This document shows, in pieces, positions 1 through 7,749 of a stretch of 14,964 nt of DNA. Source of the DNA: Alphaproteobacteria bacterium (GTDB taxonomy: Bacteria > Pseudomonadota > Alphaproteobacteria > Caulobacterales > Caulobacteraceae). The stretch spans positions 1-14,964 of the forward strand of contig JAGWSE010000315.1 in assembly GCA_028869395.1 (NCBI GenBank), read 5' to 3'. Made by a program: the position numbers and the translations under genes. The notes under the pieces were generated by a model that was not told the DNA's origin, searched no databases, and was given only the letters and a program-made list of their open reading frames with translations. Position 1 is the stretch's first letter. Each line of letters opens with the position of its first letter.

Positions 1-62
1 CATGAGCGCCCAGCCCGATCTCCGCATCGCGGTCCCGCCGGAAACGGCGAAATAGCGCCGCC

Positions 63-695
63 TCAGCCCGGCTGCCTGGTGGTCCGCAGATAGGGCCGGT
101 GCTCGGTCCAGCCACCCGGGAAGAGCTCCTTCGCCTGCTCGTTGGTCACGGACGGCACGATGATCACGTCCTGGCCCTGCTTCCAGTTTCCGGGCGTGGC
201 GACCTTGTGCTTGTCGGTGAGCTGCAGGCTGTCGATGACCCGCAGCAGCTCGTCGAAGTTGCGGCCGGTGGAGGCGGGATAGGTCAGCGTCAGGCGCACC
301 TTCTTGTTCGGATCGATGACGAAGACCGAACGGACGGTCAGGGTGTCGTTGGCGTTGGGATGGATCATCCCGTAGAGGTCGGAGACCTTGCGGTCGTGGT
401 CGGCGAGCAGCGGGAAGTTCAGCTTCGCGCCCTGCGTCTCCTCGATGTCCCTGGACCAGCCCTTGTGGCTGTCGGCCGGGTCGACCGAGAGGCCCACCAC
501 CTTCACGCCACGCTTGTCGAACTCGGGCTTCAACTTGGCGACCAGGCCGAGCTCGGTCGTGCAGACCGGGGTGTAGTCCTTGGGGTGGGAGAACAGCACG
601 ACCCAGCTGTTTCCCGCCCAATCGTAGAAGTGCAGCGGCCCCTCGGTGGAATCCTGCGTGAAGTCGGGGGCGGTGTCGCCCAGTCGGAGGCTCAT
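63..695 (-). CDS. 1-Cys peroxiredoxin (Prx6 family)
   Basis: A 210-aa thiol peroxidase that reduces H2O2 and alkyl or lipid hydroperoxides in the cytoplasm. The peroxidatic cysteine is Cys45 in a PVCTTELG context, which is the Prx6-type active site, preceded by FSHPKDYTP. A conserved Arg lies in the TVRSVFVID strand. The C-terminus, with FPGGWTEHRPYLR, is the extended dimerisation tail of this subfamily, and the length fits (Prx6 proteins are about 210-225 aa). No resolving-cysteine motif was noticed. The ORF is open 24 codons further upstream, but the ATG at 695 is chosen because the family starts with MSLRLGDTAPDF and an AGGGAGA Shine-Dalgarno lies about 6 nt before it. It diverges from the creatininase-family gene across about 95 bp. 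The subfamily call is firm; the electron donor is unknown. Confidence 0.93.
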   Translation of the reverse strand: MSLRLGDTAPDFTQDSTEGPLHFYDWAGNSWVVLFSHPKDYTPVCTTELGLVAKLKPEFDKRGVKVVGLSVDPADSHKGWSRDIEETQGAKLNFPLLADHDRKVSDLYGMIHPNANDTLTVRSVFVIDPNKKVRLTLTYPASTGRNFDELLRVIDSLQLTDKHKVATPGNWKQGQDVIIVPSVTNEQAKELFPGGWTEHRPYLRTTRQPG

Positions 696-790
696 GGAGT
701 TCTCCCTGTTCAGGTTTACGCTTATCGGCCCGGGGCCAAAGATAGTAAGCCGGATGCCTCCACGCACGATCCAATGAGGCCCGCATCCCC

Positions 791-1543
791 ATGCTGCTGC
801 ATCTCTCCACCTGGATGGAGATCGAGGACCATCTGAAACGCTCGAAGACGGTGGTGATCCCGATCGGCTCGAACGAGCAGCACGGACCCACCGGACTGCT
901 GGGCACCGACTGGCTCTGCCCGGAGATCATCGCGCACGCGGCGGAGAAGCAGCACCCGGACCTGCTGGTCGCGCCGACGTTCAACATCGGCATGGCCCAG
1001 CACCACCTGGGCTTTCCCGGCACCATCGCGCTCAGGCCCTCGACCTTCATGGCGGCGATCGGCGACTGGTGCCGCTCGCTCGGGCTGGCAGGGTTCGAGC
1101 GCCTGTACTTCCTGAACGGCCACGGCGGCAACGTCGCCACCGTCGAGGCGGCGTTCTCGGAGATCTATGCGGAAGCCACCTTCATGGAGCGGCGGCGCGG
1201 CTTCGCCATGAAGCTGAAGAACTGGTGGGAGCTGAGGGGGGTCATGGCCATCGCCAACCGCCAGTTCCCCACCGGCCACGGCAGCCATGCGACGCCCTCG
1301 GAGATCGCGGTGACGCAGTGGGCCTATCCCGACGCGATCAAGGCGGCGAACTACGCCCCGCAGATCGCCCCCACCGGGCCGATCCGCGAGGCGCTGGACT
1401 TCCGCGCCCGGTATCCGGACGGCCGCATGGGCTCCGACCCTGGGCAGGCCACTCCGGAAAAGGGCGGCGAACTGGTCGCCGCCGCCGTCGCCGGCCTGAT
1501 CGACGATGTCGCCGCCTTCAGCGCGGAGGGGGCCCCGGCGTAG
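791..1543 (+). CDS. creatininase family amidohydrolase
   Basis: A 250-aa member of the creatininase/MftE superfamily of metal-dependent amidohydrolases. The metal-binding signature is complete: Glu29 and His31 in SNEQHGPTG, Asp40 in GTDW, a QHHLGFPGTI segment near residues 70-79, His111 in NGHGGN (109-114) and Glu171 in HATPSE. The length is usual for the family. The substrate cannot be assigned: relatives include creatinine amidohydrolase, formamidopyrimidine amide hydrolase and the mycofactocin peptidase MftE. No mycofactocin or creatine catabolism genes are nearby, so those roles are not supported. The ATG at 791 has only a weak GAGG about 12 nt upstream. A perfect hairpin follows the stop codon directly. 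Confidence 0.88.
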   Translation: MLLHLSTWMEIEDHLKRSKTVVIPIGSNEQHGPTGLLGTDWLCPEIIAHAAEKQHPDLLVAPTFNIGMAQHHLGFPGTIALRPSTFMAAIGDWCRSLGLAGFERLYFLNGHGGNVATVEAAFSEIYAEATFMERRRGFAMKLKNWWELRGVMAIANRQFPTGHGSHATPSEIAVTQWAYPDAIKAANYAPQIAPTGPIREALDFRARYPDGRMGSDPGQATPEKGGELVAAAVAGLIDDVAAFSAEGAPA

Positions 1544-1579
1544 CGGCTCCTTCCCGGCGCAGGAGGCGGGAAGGAGCCG
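1544..1579. terminator. bidirectional hairpin between convergent genes
   Basis: A perfect 13-bp inverted repeat (CGGCTCCTTCCCG at 1544-1556, CGGGAAGGAGCCG at 1567-1579) with a 10-nt loop. It starts at the base after the creatininase-family stop and ends 7 bp before the stop of the convergent S10 gene. There is no clear T-run on either side, so intrinsic termination is inferred from stem quality and position. Confidence 0.7.
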
Positions 1580-1586
1580 TCTGCGC

Positions 1587-3254
1587 CTAGCGCGTCGCGC
1601 CAGCGCGGCCGGTGTTCTCGGTGCTGCGGATGAACGTCGCCACGTCGTCGTGCATCTTGTGCAGGTCTTCGGGGCGCGCGTACACCATGTGCCCTGACTG
1701 GTAGTAGTGATAGGTGATGTTCGCCTGTAGGTCGTCTGGGATCGGCAGGTGGTGCATCTCGTACCAGCCCTCGTAGAAGGGCGTCGCCAGGTCGAAGTAG
1801 CCGCCCAGCAGCATTACCTTGAGCGTCGGGTTGTACTTCATCGCCATCGCCAGGTCCGGCATGACGTTGGCCGTGCCGCGCGGGGCGAACGGGATGCCCG
1901 GCGGCTTGTGCCGGAAGTCCCAGTACCGGAACACGTTGATCTCCGGCTTGTAGACCATGTCGCGTCCGAAATGCAGCGTGTTGCGGACGTAGTCGTTGAG
2001 CGCGGCGGTGTAGGCCGAGCTCAGCGCCGCGGCTTGCGGATCGTATTCCGAGCCCTTGCTGAGGGGGTCGAGCTGCGGGCCGGCGAAGCGGGTGTCGAGG
2101 CGACCCGTGCTCTCGCCGTCGGCATCGAGAAGGTTCTTCTCGAACTCCCCGCCGGTGACCCGCAGGTCGGCCTTGAGGATGTAGCTGACCGGCAGGCCGA
2201 TGTAGTGCGACATCCGCTCCGCGATCTGCTGCTTGCGCTCCGGCGACAGCAGCGCGCCCTGCTGCAGGGCCTCGGCGTAGTCGGTGGTGGCGAACTGCTC
2301 GACTTCCTTCAGGTAGGCCTGCAGATCGGCCGGGCGGTTCGGGCCCAGGCGGTTGTGGTACCAGGCGGTGGCCGCATAGGTCGGCAGCCCCACGATGTAG
2401 GCCTGGTCGCTGCCCGGGTTGTACTCGGGCCCGTCGACGGAGAGCGAGAAGTTGAGGATCTGCGAGAGCAGGATGACGCCGTTGAAGTCGACGTTGTCCC
2501 CGGTCTCCAGGTCATTGACCAGCACCGCCGAGCGCGGGGTGCCGTAGCTTTCGCCGAACAGGTACTTGGGCGAGTTCCAGCGGCCGTACTGCGACAGGAA
2601 CGAGGTGACGAACTGCGAGAAGGCGTAGCCGTCGGCGTCGATGCCGTAGAAGGCCTTCTCCTTGTCCTTGCCGGCGATCCGCGAGAAGCCCGTGCCCGGC
2701 GCGTCGATGAAGACCAGGTCCGAGACGTCCAGCAGCGAATAGGCGTTGTTGACCAGCTGGTACGGCGCGGGCGGGGTGTGGGCGTTTTCGGAGGTGACGA
2801 TGCGGCGCGGACCCCACGCGCCCATGTGCAGCCACATGCTCGAGGAGCCCGGGCCGCCGTTGTAGATGAAGGTGATCGGCCGGTCGGCGGAGGGAGCGCC
2901 GTTCTTGAAGTAGGCCACGTAGAACATCGAGGCCTCGGCCTTCGGGTTCTTCTTGTCGCCGAGGTCCGCCGTGTTCGCGGTCTCCTCCAGCGAGGCCACG
3001 TCGTCCCAGCCCTTCGGATGGACGATGATGGTGCCGGCGACGGCGTGATAGTCGATCTTCTGGCCCTCGACGGTCACCGAGCCCTGGGTCGTCACCGCCT
3101 GGGGCGAGAAGATGAGGCCCCGGTTCGGCTCCGCGGTCGACGCGGCCGACGGCTTCTTGGTCTCGAGCCTGGAGCTTGCGCGCGGCGACTCCTGGGCCGA
3201 CGCCGCGCCGGCGAGCAGGGCGAGCGCCGCCCCCATCATCAGAAGCTTCTTCAA
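1587..3254 (-). CDS. S10 family serine carboxypeptidase, exported
   Basis: A 555-aa secreted or periplasmic serine carboxypeptidase of MEROPS family S10, which removes C-terminal residues from peptides. The first 20 residues form a classical signal peptide (MKKLL, hydrophobic core, ASA|QE cleavage context). The oxyanion segment NGGPGSSSMW lies at 132-141. The catalytic triad is Ser236 in GESYGT, Asp488 in GGYFDLATPF and His522 in SGHMVY. The start is the TTG at 3254: it gives the positively charged n-region and follows GGGGGA by about 8 nt. The ATG codons five and six codons later would drop the lysines of the signal peptide. It stands alone, convergent with the creatininase-family gene. Family is certain; substrate is unknown. 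Confidence 0.93.
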   Translation of the reverse strand: MKKLLMMGAALALLAGAASAQESPRASSRLETKKPSAASTAEPNRGLIFSPQAVTTQGSVTVEGQKIDYHAVAGTIIVHPKGWDDVASLEETANTADLGDKKNPKAEASMFYVAYFKNGAPSADRPITFIYNGGPGSSSMWLHMGAWGPRRIVTSENAHTPPAPYQLVNNAYSLLDVSDLVFIDAPGTGFSRIAGKDKEKAFYGIDADGYAFSQFVTSFLSQYGRWNSPKYLFGESYGTPRSAVLVNDLETGDNVDFNGVILLSQILNFSLSVDGPEYNPGSDQAYIVGLPTYAATAWYHNRLGPNRPADLQAYLKEVEQFATTDYAEALQQGALLSPERKQQIAERMSHYIGLPVSYILKADLRVTGGEFEKNLLDADGESTGRLDTRFAGPQLDPLSKGSEYDPQAAALSSAYTAALNDYVRNTLHFGRDMVYKPEINVFRYWDFRHKPPGIPFAPRGTANVMPDLAMAMKYNPTLKVMLLGGYFDLATPFYEGWYEMHHLPIPDDLQANITYHYYQSGHMVYARPEDLHKMHDDVATFIRSTENTGRAGATR

Positions 3255-3290
3255 CTTGGGAATCCCCCGACAGGTTTGAAATTGGCGCGG

Positions 3291-3320
3291 AACCTAGGCG
3301 CCGCTTCGCGCACCTGTAAA
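3291..3320 (-). promoter_or_regulatory. candidate sigma70-type promoter for the S10 gene
   Basis: On the minus strand, TTTACA (3320-3315) is followed after 18 bp by TAGGTT (3296-3291), about 37 bp before the TTG start. Spacing and position fit a housekeeping promoter, but the -10 match is moderate. Prediction only. Confidence 0.4.
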
Positions 3321-3358
3321 CAGAAGCCTCGCAGAACGAGACTCCGCGAGAACCGGCC

Positions 3359-4309
3359 TCAGGCCTGGGCCGGCTCGGCTGCGTAGGTGAGCGAGACGAA
3401 CACGTCCTCGAGGTCGGGGTCCTCGGTGGAGATGTCCTTGATGTGCACGCCCTTCTGGCGGATCGCGGCGAGCACCTGCTCGACGCTCGAATGACCCGTG
3501 CGGTAGCTCACGGCGAAGCCGCCCGACGGCAGCAACTGGGTCTCGAAGCCGGGGAGGCTGGGCGCCTCGGTCACCGGTTCCTCCGGCGTCACCAGCACCT
3601 TGCGGGTGTCCATGCGGCGCAACAGGCTGGTGGTGGACTCGCAGGCCACGACCTGGCCCCGGTTGATGATCGCGATCTGGTCGCAGAGCTCCTGGGCCTC
3701 TTCCAGGTAATGGGTCGTGAGCACGATGGTCACGCCCTTGCGGTTCAGCTCGAGGACGTAGTTCCAAAGCTGCCGCCGCAGCTCCACGTCGACGCCGGCG
3801 GTCGGCTCGTCGAGGATCAGGACCGGCGGATTGTGGACCATGGCCTTCGCCACCATCAGGCGCCGCTTCATGCCGCCGGAGAGCTGGCGAACGTAGGCCT
3901 TCTCCTTATCGGCGAGCCCGAGCGCGGTGAGCAGCTCCATGGTGCGGCGCTCCTTCGGCGGGACCGCATACATGCCTGCCGCCACCTCCAGCGCCTCGCG
4001 CGGGGTGAAGAATGGATCGGCCGCGATCTCCTGCGGCACGACGCCGATGGCGGCGCGGGCGTCGCGCGGCCGCTCGTCGATGTCGCGGCCCCAGATCCAG
4101 ACCTTGCCGGAGGTCTTGCGGCACAGGCCGGCCAGGATGTTGATGAAGGTCGACTTCCCCGCGCCGTTCGGACCCAGGAGGCCGAAAATCGAGCCGCGGG
4201 GGATGGCCAGGTCGATGCCCTTCAGCGCCTGCATCTCCGGCGTGGTCTTGGTCGCCGCATAGGTCTTGACCAGGCCGCGGGCCTCGATCGCGTACTCGGG
4301 AAGCTCCAA
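3359..4309 (-). CDS. ABC-2 type transporter ATP-binding protein (YadG-like)
   Basis: A 316-aa cytoplasmic ATPase subunit of an ABC exporter. Motifs in order: Walker A GPNGAGKST (46-54), Q-loop VVPQE (Gln93), signature LSGGM (143-147), Walker B VLILDEP (163-169), H-loop His200 in TTHYLEEA. A C-terminal domain of about 100 residues ends in LEDVFVSLT, the tail typical of DrrA/YadG-type ATPases that pair with ABC-2 permeases. The TTG at 4309 is chosen as the start because GGAGA precedes it by 6 nt and the domain begins just after. The frame stays open to a TTG at 4378, but that codon falls in a likely -35 box. No permease gene is adjacent on either side, so the partner and substrate are unknown. 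Confidence 0.88.
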   Translation of the reverse strand: MELPEYAIEARGLVKTYAATKTTPEMQALKGIDLAIPRGSIFGLLGPNGAGKSTFINILAGLCRKTSGKVWIWGRDIDERPRDARAAIGVVPQEIAADPFFTPREALEVAAGMYAVPPKERRTMELLTALGLADKEKAYVRQLSGGMKRRLMVAKAMVHNPPVLILDEPTAGVDVELRRQLWNYVLELNRKGVTIVLTTHYLEEAQELCDQIAIINRGQVVACESTTSLLRRMDTRKVLVTPEEPVTEAPSLPGFETQLLPSGGFAVSYRTGHSSVEQVLAAIRQKGVHIKDISTEDPDLEDVFVSLTYAAEPAQA

Positions 4310-4325
4310 CCCAGGTCTCCGCACG

Positions 4326-4355
4326 TTGACGGCGCAAAGCCGCGTCGCATACCTA
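4326..4355 (+). promoter_or_regulatory. candidate promoter for the zf-CHCC gene
   Basis: TTGACG (4326-4331) followed after 18 bp by TACCTA (4350-4355), about 50 bp before the ATG at 4408. TTGACG matches the -35 known for Caulobacter housekeeping promoters. The same six -10 bases read as TAGGTA on the other strand and serve the divergent promoter. Confidence 0.45.
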
Positions 4356-4378
4356 GGCGCGCGCGGACCCTGCGCCAA
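4350..4378 (-). promoter_or_regulatory. candidate promoter for the ABC ATPase gene
   Basis: On the minus strand, TTGGCG (4378-4373), 17-bp spacer, TAGGTA (4355-4350), about 40 bp before the TTG at 4309. It overlaps the divergent plus-strand promoter and shares its -10 hexamer. Its presence argues against translation beginning at 4378. Confidence 0.42.
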
Positions 4379-4407
4379 GCAGCAGGACGCGAAAGGAATT
4401 CAGGAAG

Positions 4408-4710
4408 ATGGCTCGTCTCGTTCGTGATCGTGGCGCCAAGGCCCAGAAGCGGCCCGAACCCGCGCCCGCCCAGCCTGCGCTCACGCCGAACCTGCCGCCG
4501 CCGGAGAGGGTGACGGTGCGCTCCCGGCGCGTGGCCTGCGACGGCGTCGGCGGCGCGCTGGGTCATCCGCGCGTGTGGCTGGAGATGGGCGAGGCCGACT
4601 TCGTCGAGTGCCCCTACTGCGACCGCCGCTTCGTGCTGGCGGCCGGAAGCGAGGGCGCCGAGGACGAGCGCCTGGCCCCCGGCGTCTACGAGGGCCCGCA
4701 CGGGCACTGA
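4408..4710 (+). CDS. zinc-finger domain protein, zf-CHCC (NDUFS6-like)
   Basis: A 100-aa protein with a C-terminal zf-CHCC domain. Putative zinc ligands are Cys44 (RVACDG), His53 (LGHPRVW), Cys68 and Cys71 (VECPYCDRRFVL), the spacing known from the mitochondrial complex I subunit NDUFS6 and its alphaproteobacterial homologues. The first 40 residues are basic and proline-rich and probably disordered. The ATG at 4408 has GGAA about 9 nt upstream. A role with respiratory complex I is known for the mitochondrial relative; for the bacterial protein it is an inference, and no nuo genes are nearby. It diverges from the ABC ATPase gene and converges on dnaN with only 28 bp between stops and no convincing terminator. 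Confidence 0.85.
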   Translation: MARLVRDRGAKAQKRPEPAPAQPALTPNLPPPERVTVRSRRVACDGVGGALGHPRVWLEMGEADFVECPYCDRRFVLAAGSEGAEDERLAPGVYEGPHGH

Positions 4711-4738
4711 GGCTTTCCTTCCGCTCCCCGGGGGAACG

Positions 4739-5857
4739 TCAGACCCTGAGCGGCATCAGGATGTACTGTACGAGGCCGTCGGCCGGATCGAGCACCAGCG
4801 CCGGATCGTTCGGTCCGCCGAAGCGCAGCTCGACCGTCTCGCCGGAGATCTGGTCGGTGATGTCCAGCAGGAAGCGGGCGTTGAACGACAGCTCGAAAGC
4901 GTCGCCGTCGTAGTCGACCTCCAGCTCCTCGACGGCCTGGCCGGCCTCCATGTTGCGGACCGTCAGGATCACCTTCCCGGCCTCGAAGGCGAGGCGGACG
5001 GAGCGGCTCTTCTCCGCCGAGATGGTGGCCACGCGATCGATCGCCTTGGCGAACAGCTTGGCGTCCACCATGACGGTGCGGGTGTTGTCCTTCGGGATCA
5101 CGCGGCCATAGTCGGGGAAGTTGCCGTCGATGACCTTGGAGGTCAGCGAGGCCCCGTTGAACGCGAAGCGCACCTTCTGGGGGCTGAGCTGCAGGTCGAC
5201 GCTCTCGCCGGCGTCCTCCAGCAGGCGGCGCGCTTCGCTCACCGTCTTGCGCGGCACGATGATCCCCGGCAGGCCCGCGGCGCCCTCGGGCGCGGGCATT
5301 TCGGCCAGCGCCAGCCGGCTGCCGTCGGTGGCGACGGCGCGAAGCTTGGGCGAGCCGTCCTCCACGACCGTGTGGAGGTACATGCCGTTCAGGTAGTAGC
5401 GCGTCTCCTCCGCCGAGATGGCGAAGCGGGTCTTGTCGATCAGGCGGATCAGGTCGGTGACGTCGACGCCGAAGTTTCCGGAAAGCCCGTCGGAGCTCAT
5501 CACCGGGAAGTCGCCCGCCGGCAGGACCGGCAGGTTGAAGCGCGAGCGCCCGGCCTGCACGGTGAGGCGCGGATCCTCGCCGGTGAACGACAGCGAGACG
5601 TCGGCGCCTTCCGGCAGCTTGCGGACGATCTCGTAGAGGGTGTGGGCCGGCGCGGTGATCTGGCCCGGCTGGTCGACCTGGGCCGCGGCCTCGTCGACGA
5701 TCTCCATGTCGAGATCGGTGGCCGAGAAGGTCAGCCGTTCCCGCTCGGCGGAAAGCAGCACGTTGGAGAGGATCGGGATGGTGTTGCGGCGCTCGACGGC
5801 GCTTTGCACGTGCCCCAGCGCCCGCAGCAGCGCCGCCCGCTCGATCGTCAGCTTCAT
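4739..5857 (-). CDS. dnaN: DNA polymerase III beta subunit (sliding clamp)
   Basis: A 372-aa protein of full family length. It dimerises into the ring that tethers the replicative polymerase to DNA and recruits repair and cell-cycle proteins through clamp-binding motifs. The N-terminus MKLTIERAALLRALGHVQSAVERRNTIPILSN and the C-terminal YILMPLRV (clamp MPxR/L end) are diagnostic. NGMYLH, VATDGSRLAL and FPDYGRVIP mark the second and third clamp domains. The ATG at 5857 gives the canonical N-terminus; a GGGA about 9 nt upstream is a weak ribosome site. About 110 bp separate it from grpE, so it probably has its own promoter. No dnaA or recF is adjacent, unlike the layout in many other bacteria. 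Confidence 0.97.
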   Translation of the reverse strand: MKLTIERAALLRALGHVQSAVERRNTIPILSNVLLSAERERLTFSATDLDMEIVDEAAAQVDQPGQITAPAHTLYEIVRKLPEGADVSLSFTGEDPRLTVQAGRSRFNLPVLPAGDFPVMSSDGLSGNFGVDVTDLIRLIDKTRFAISAEETRYYLNGMYLHTVVEDGSPKLRAVATDGSRLALAEMPAPEGAAGLPGIIVPRKTVSEARRLLEDAGESVDLQLSPQKVRFAFNGASLTSKVIDGNFPDYGRVIPKDNTRTVMVDAKLFAKAIDRVATISAEKSRSVRLAFEAGKVILTVRNMEAGQAVEELEVDYDGDAFELSFNARFLLDITDQISGETVELRFGGPNDPALVLDPADGLVQYILMPLRV

Positions 5858-5940
5858 TCGTGTGTCCCGAACCTCAACGCGCGGACGATTCGCTTCCCCC
5901 GCGCCCCCGACTGGAAGGGACTTCGCACACTAGCCGATTT

Positions 5941-5967
5941 CGGCGGCTGTGGAAGAGCCTGCCGCCG
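5941..5967 (-). terminator. hairpin directly after grpE
   Basis: Inverted repeat CGGCGGC (5941-5947) and GCCGCCG (5961-5967) with a 13-nt loop, touching the grpE stop codon. It has no T-tract on the minus strand, where AAATCGG follows, so termination is uncertain. It may instead reduce read-through into dnaN. Confidence 0.4.
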
Positions 5968-6588
5968 TCAGGCCCGCGTATCGACCGAGCCGCCGGATCC
6001 GTCCGCGTCGCCCGCCGCATAGGGGTTGGAGGCCGCCTCGCCGCCGGAGGGCTTCGCGCCGGCGCCCGCCCCCTTCGCTGCGACGACCACCATGGCGGGG
6101 CGCACCAGCCGGCCGAGGAGGTCGTAGCCCGACTGCATCACCTCCACGATCGCGCCGGGCGCCACGTCGGTCTCGGCGAGCTCCATCATGGCCTGGTGCT
6201 GGTGCGGATCGAACTTGTCACCCTTCTTCGGGTGGATCTTCTTGAGCCCGTTGCGCTCGAAGGCGCTCATCAGCTCCTTCTCGGTCATCTCGACGCCGAC
6301 GACGAAGTTCTTCATCGCCGGATCGGCGGATTCGACGGCCGGGTGCGCGGCGAGCGCGCGGGCGAGGTTGTCGGCCACGCCCAGCAGGTCGCGGGCGAAC
6401 TTCTGGATCGCGTAGGCGCGCGCGTCATTGGCCTCGCGCTCGGCGCGACGGCGGATGTTCTCGGCGTCGGCGGCGTAGCGGAGCACCTGTTCCTTCAGCG
6501 CCGCGTTCTCGGCCCGCAGCGCATCGGCCTGGTCGGCGCCGTCGTTCGCGGCCTCGGGCTCGCCCATGGGGTCCCTGTCGTCGGACAT
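5968..6588 (-). CDS. grpE: nucleotide exchange factor GrpE
   Basis: A 206-aa cochaperone that releases ADP from DnaK. A variable acidic N-terminus (1-20) is followed by a long coiled coil (about 22-70, with AENIRRRAEREANDARAYAIQKFA). The conserved core follows, with VGVEMTEKELMSAFERNGLKKI, and the beta domain FDPHQHQAMMELAETDVAPGAIVEVMQSGYDLLGRLVRPAMVVVA. The length is standard. The ATG at 6588 lies 15 bp after the hrcA stop, so the two are cotranscribed. dnaK is not in the window. The C-terminal tail (about 178-206) is low-complexity Gly/Ala and of no known role. Confidence 0.97.
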   Translation of the reverse strand: MSDDRDPMGEPEAANDGADQADALRAENAALKEQVLRYAADAENIRRRAEREANDARAYAIQKFARDLLGVADNLARALAAHPAVESADPAMKNFVVGVEMTEKELMSAFERNGLKKIHPKKGDKFDPHQHQAMMELAETDVAPGAIVEVMQSGYDLLGRLVRPAMVVVAAKGAGAGAKPSGGEAASNPYAAGDADGSGGSVDTRA

Positions 6589-6603
6589 GTCGTTCGTCTT
6601 ACC

Positions 6604-7701
6604 TCAAGCGTTCATCACCTGGCCCAGCACGCGGGCGGTATAGTCCACCAACGGGATCACCCGGGCGTAGTTCAACCGGGCGGGCCCGATCACGCCGATG
6701 GCGCCGACCACGCGCTGCGAGCCCGTCATATAGGGCGCGGCGATCACAGCGGAACCCGAAAGCGAGAACAGTCGCGTCTCCGCGCCGATGAAGATGCGCA
6801 CGCCCTGGCCTTCGCGCACCCCGTCGAGCAGGGAGATGAGCTGCTCCTTCTCCTCCAGGTCCTCGAACAACGAGCGGACGCGCTCCAGGTCCTCCAGCGC
6901 CTGCGGGTCCTCCAGCAGGTTGGCGCGGCCGCGGACGATCAGGGCGCGCTCGTCGCCCTCCCCGCTCCAGGCGGCGAGGCCGTCCTCGACGAGGCCCGCG
7001 GCGGTGGCGTCGAGGTCGCGGCGGGCCTTCTCCAGCTCGGCCTTCAAATCGGCCCGCGCCTCGGCGACCGTGCGACCGCGCAGGCGCGTGTTGAGGAAGT
7101 TCGAGGCCTCCTGCAGCGCCGAAGGGGTGACGCCGGCCGGCAGCCGGATCAGGCGGTTTTCCACCGTGCCGTCCTCGAACACCATGACGGCGAGAGTGCG
7201 CTCGAGACCCAGCGGCACGAATTCGACGTGCTTGACCCCGGCGTCTCGGATCGGCGTGACCACGACGCTGGCCGCGCCGGCCAGGCCGGAGAGGATCGCG
7301 GAGGCCTCGTTCAGCGCGTCCTCGTAGTTGCGGCCATGGGCGCGCAGGCGCGCCTCGATGGAGAGTCGGTCCTCCTCGGCGATGTCGCCCACCTCCAGGA
7401 GGCCGTCGACGAACAGCCGAAGGCCGGCGTGCGTCGGCAGGCGGCCCGCGCTGATGTGCGGGGCCCCGAGCAGGCCGAGCTGAGTCAGGTCCTGCATGGT
7501 GTTGCGGATCGACGCCGGCGACAGCGCGATGCCGGCCTTGGAGAGCGTGCGCGAGCCCACCGGCTCGCCGGTCTCGAGATAGCTCTCGACGATGCGCCGG
7601 AAGATGTCGCGGGCGCGTTCGTCGAGTTCGGCGAGCGAAGGCCCGCGGCCTAGGATTGAACTGTTCACGTCGGCTTGCGCCAGGTCCTTGAGAGCGCCCA
7701 T
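6604..7701 (-). CDS. hrcA: heat-inducible transcription repressor HrcA
   Basis: A 365-aa repressor that binds CIRCE operators and is kept active by GroEL. The N-terminal winged helix (about 20-90) shows LDERARDIFRRIVESYLETGEPVGSRTLSK, SPASIRNTMQDL and ISAGRLPTHAGLR, all family hallmarks. The effector half ends with VIGPARLNYARVIPLVDYTARVLGQ. The ATG at 7701 has only a poor ribosome site; a GTG in the stretch DVNSS is an alternative start nearer the conserved domain. First gene of the hrcA-grpE operon, divergent from rph. No CIRCE inverted repeat was seen upstream, so it does not look self-regulated here. Confidence 0.96.
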   Translation of the reverse strand: MGALKDLAQADVNSSILGRGPSLAELDERARDIFRRIVESYLETGEPVGSRTLSKAGIALSPASIRNTMQDLTQLGLLGAPHISAGRLPTHAGLRLFVDGLLEVGDIAEEDRLSIEARLRAHGRNYEDALNEASAILSGLAGAASVVVTPIRDAGVKHVEFVPLGLERTLAVMVFEDGTVENRLIRLPAGVTPSALQEASNFLNTRLRGRTVAEARADLKAELEKARRDLDATAAGLVEDGLAAWSGEGDERALIVRGRANLLEDPQALEDLERVRSLFEDLEEKEQLISLLDGVREGQGVRIFIGAETRLFSLSGSAVIAAPYMTGSQRVVGAIGVIGPARLNYARVIPLVDYTARVLGQVMNA

Positions 7702-7721
7702 GGACTGGACCCTGTCGATCT

Positions 7722-7749
7722 AGGATAAGCGCGACCTCTCCGCGCGCAA
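7722..7749 (-). promoter_or_regulatory. candidate promoter for hrcA-grpE
   Basis: On the minus strand, TTGCGC (7749-7744), 16-bp spacer, TATCCT (7727-7722), 21 bp before the hrcA ATG. It resembles a housekeeping promoter rather than a heat-shock one. The rph promoter must lie in the same 83-bp gap but was not recognised. Confidence 0.38.

Noticed and set aside
2..55. Short plus-strand frame (ATG at 2, TAG at 53-55) that might be the end of an upstream gene
   Set aside because: Only 17 codons are visible, with no recognisable motif; it cannot be told from chance.
3328..3350. CTCGC/GCGAG inverted repeat after the ABC ATPase gene as a terminator
   Set aside because: Only 5 bp of stem with a 13-nt loop; too weak to call, though GCTTCTGTTT follows on the minus strand.
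4711..4738. TCCCCGGGGGA palindrome between the zf-CHCC gene and dnaN as a terminator
   Set aside because: It leaves no loop for a hairpin and has no T-run.
5950..5958. DnaA-box-like TGTGGAAGA upstream of dnaN
   Set aside because: Two mismatches to TTATNCACA on the complementary strand, a single copy, and inside the loop of the post-grpE hairpin; no origin features nearby.
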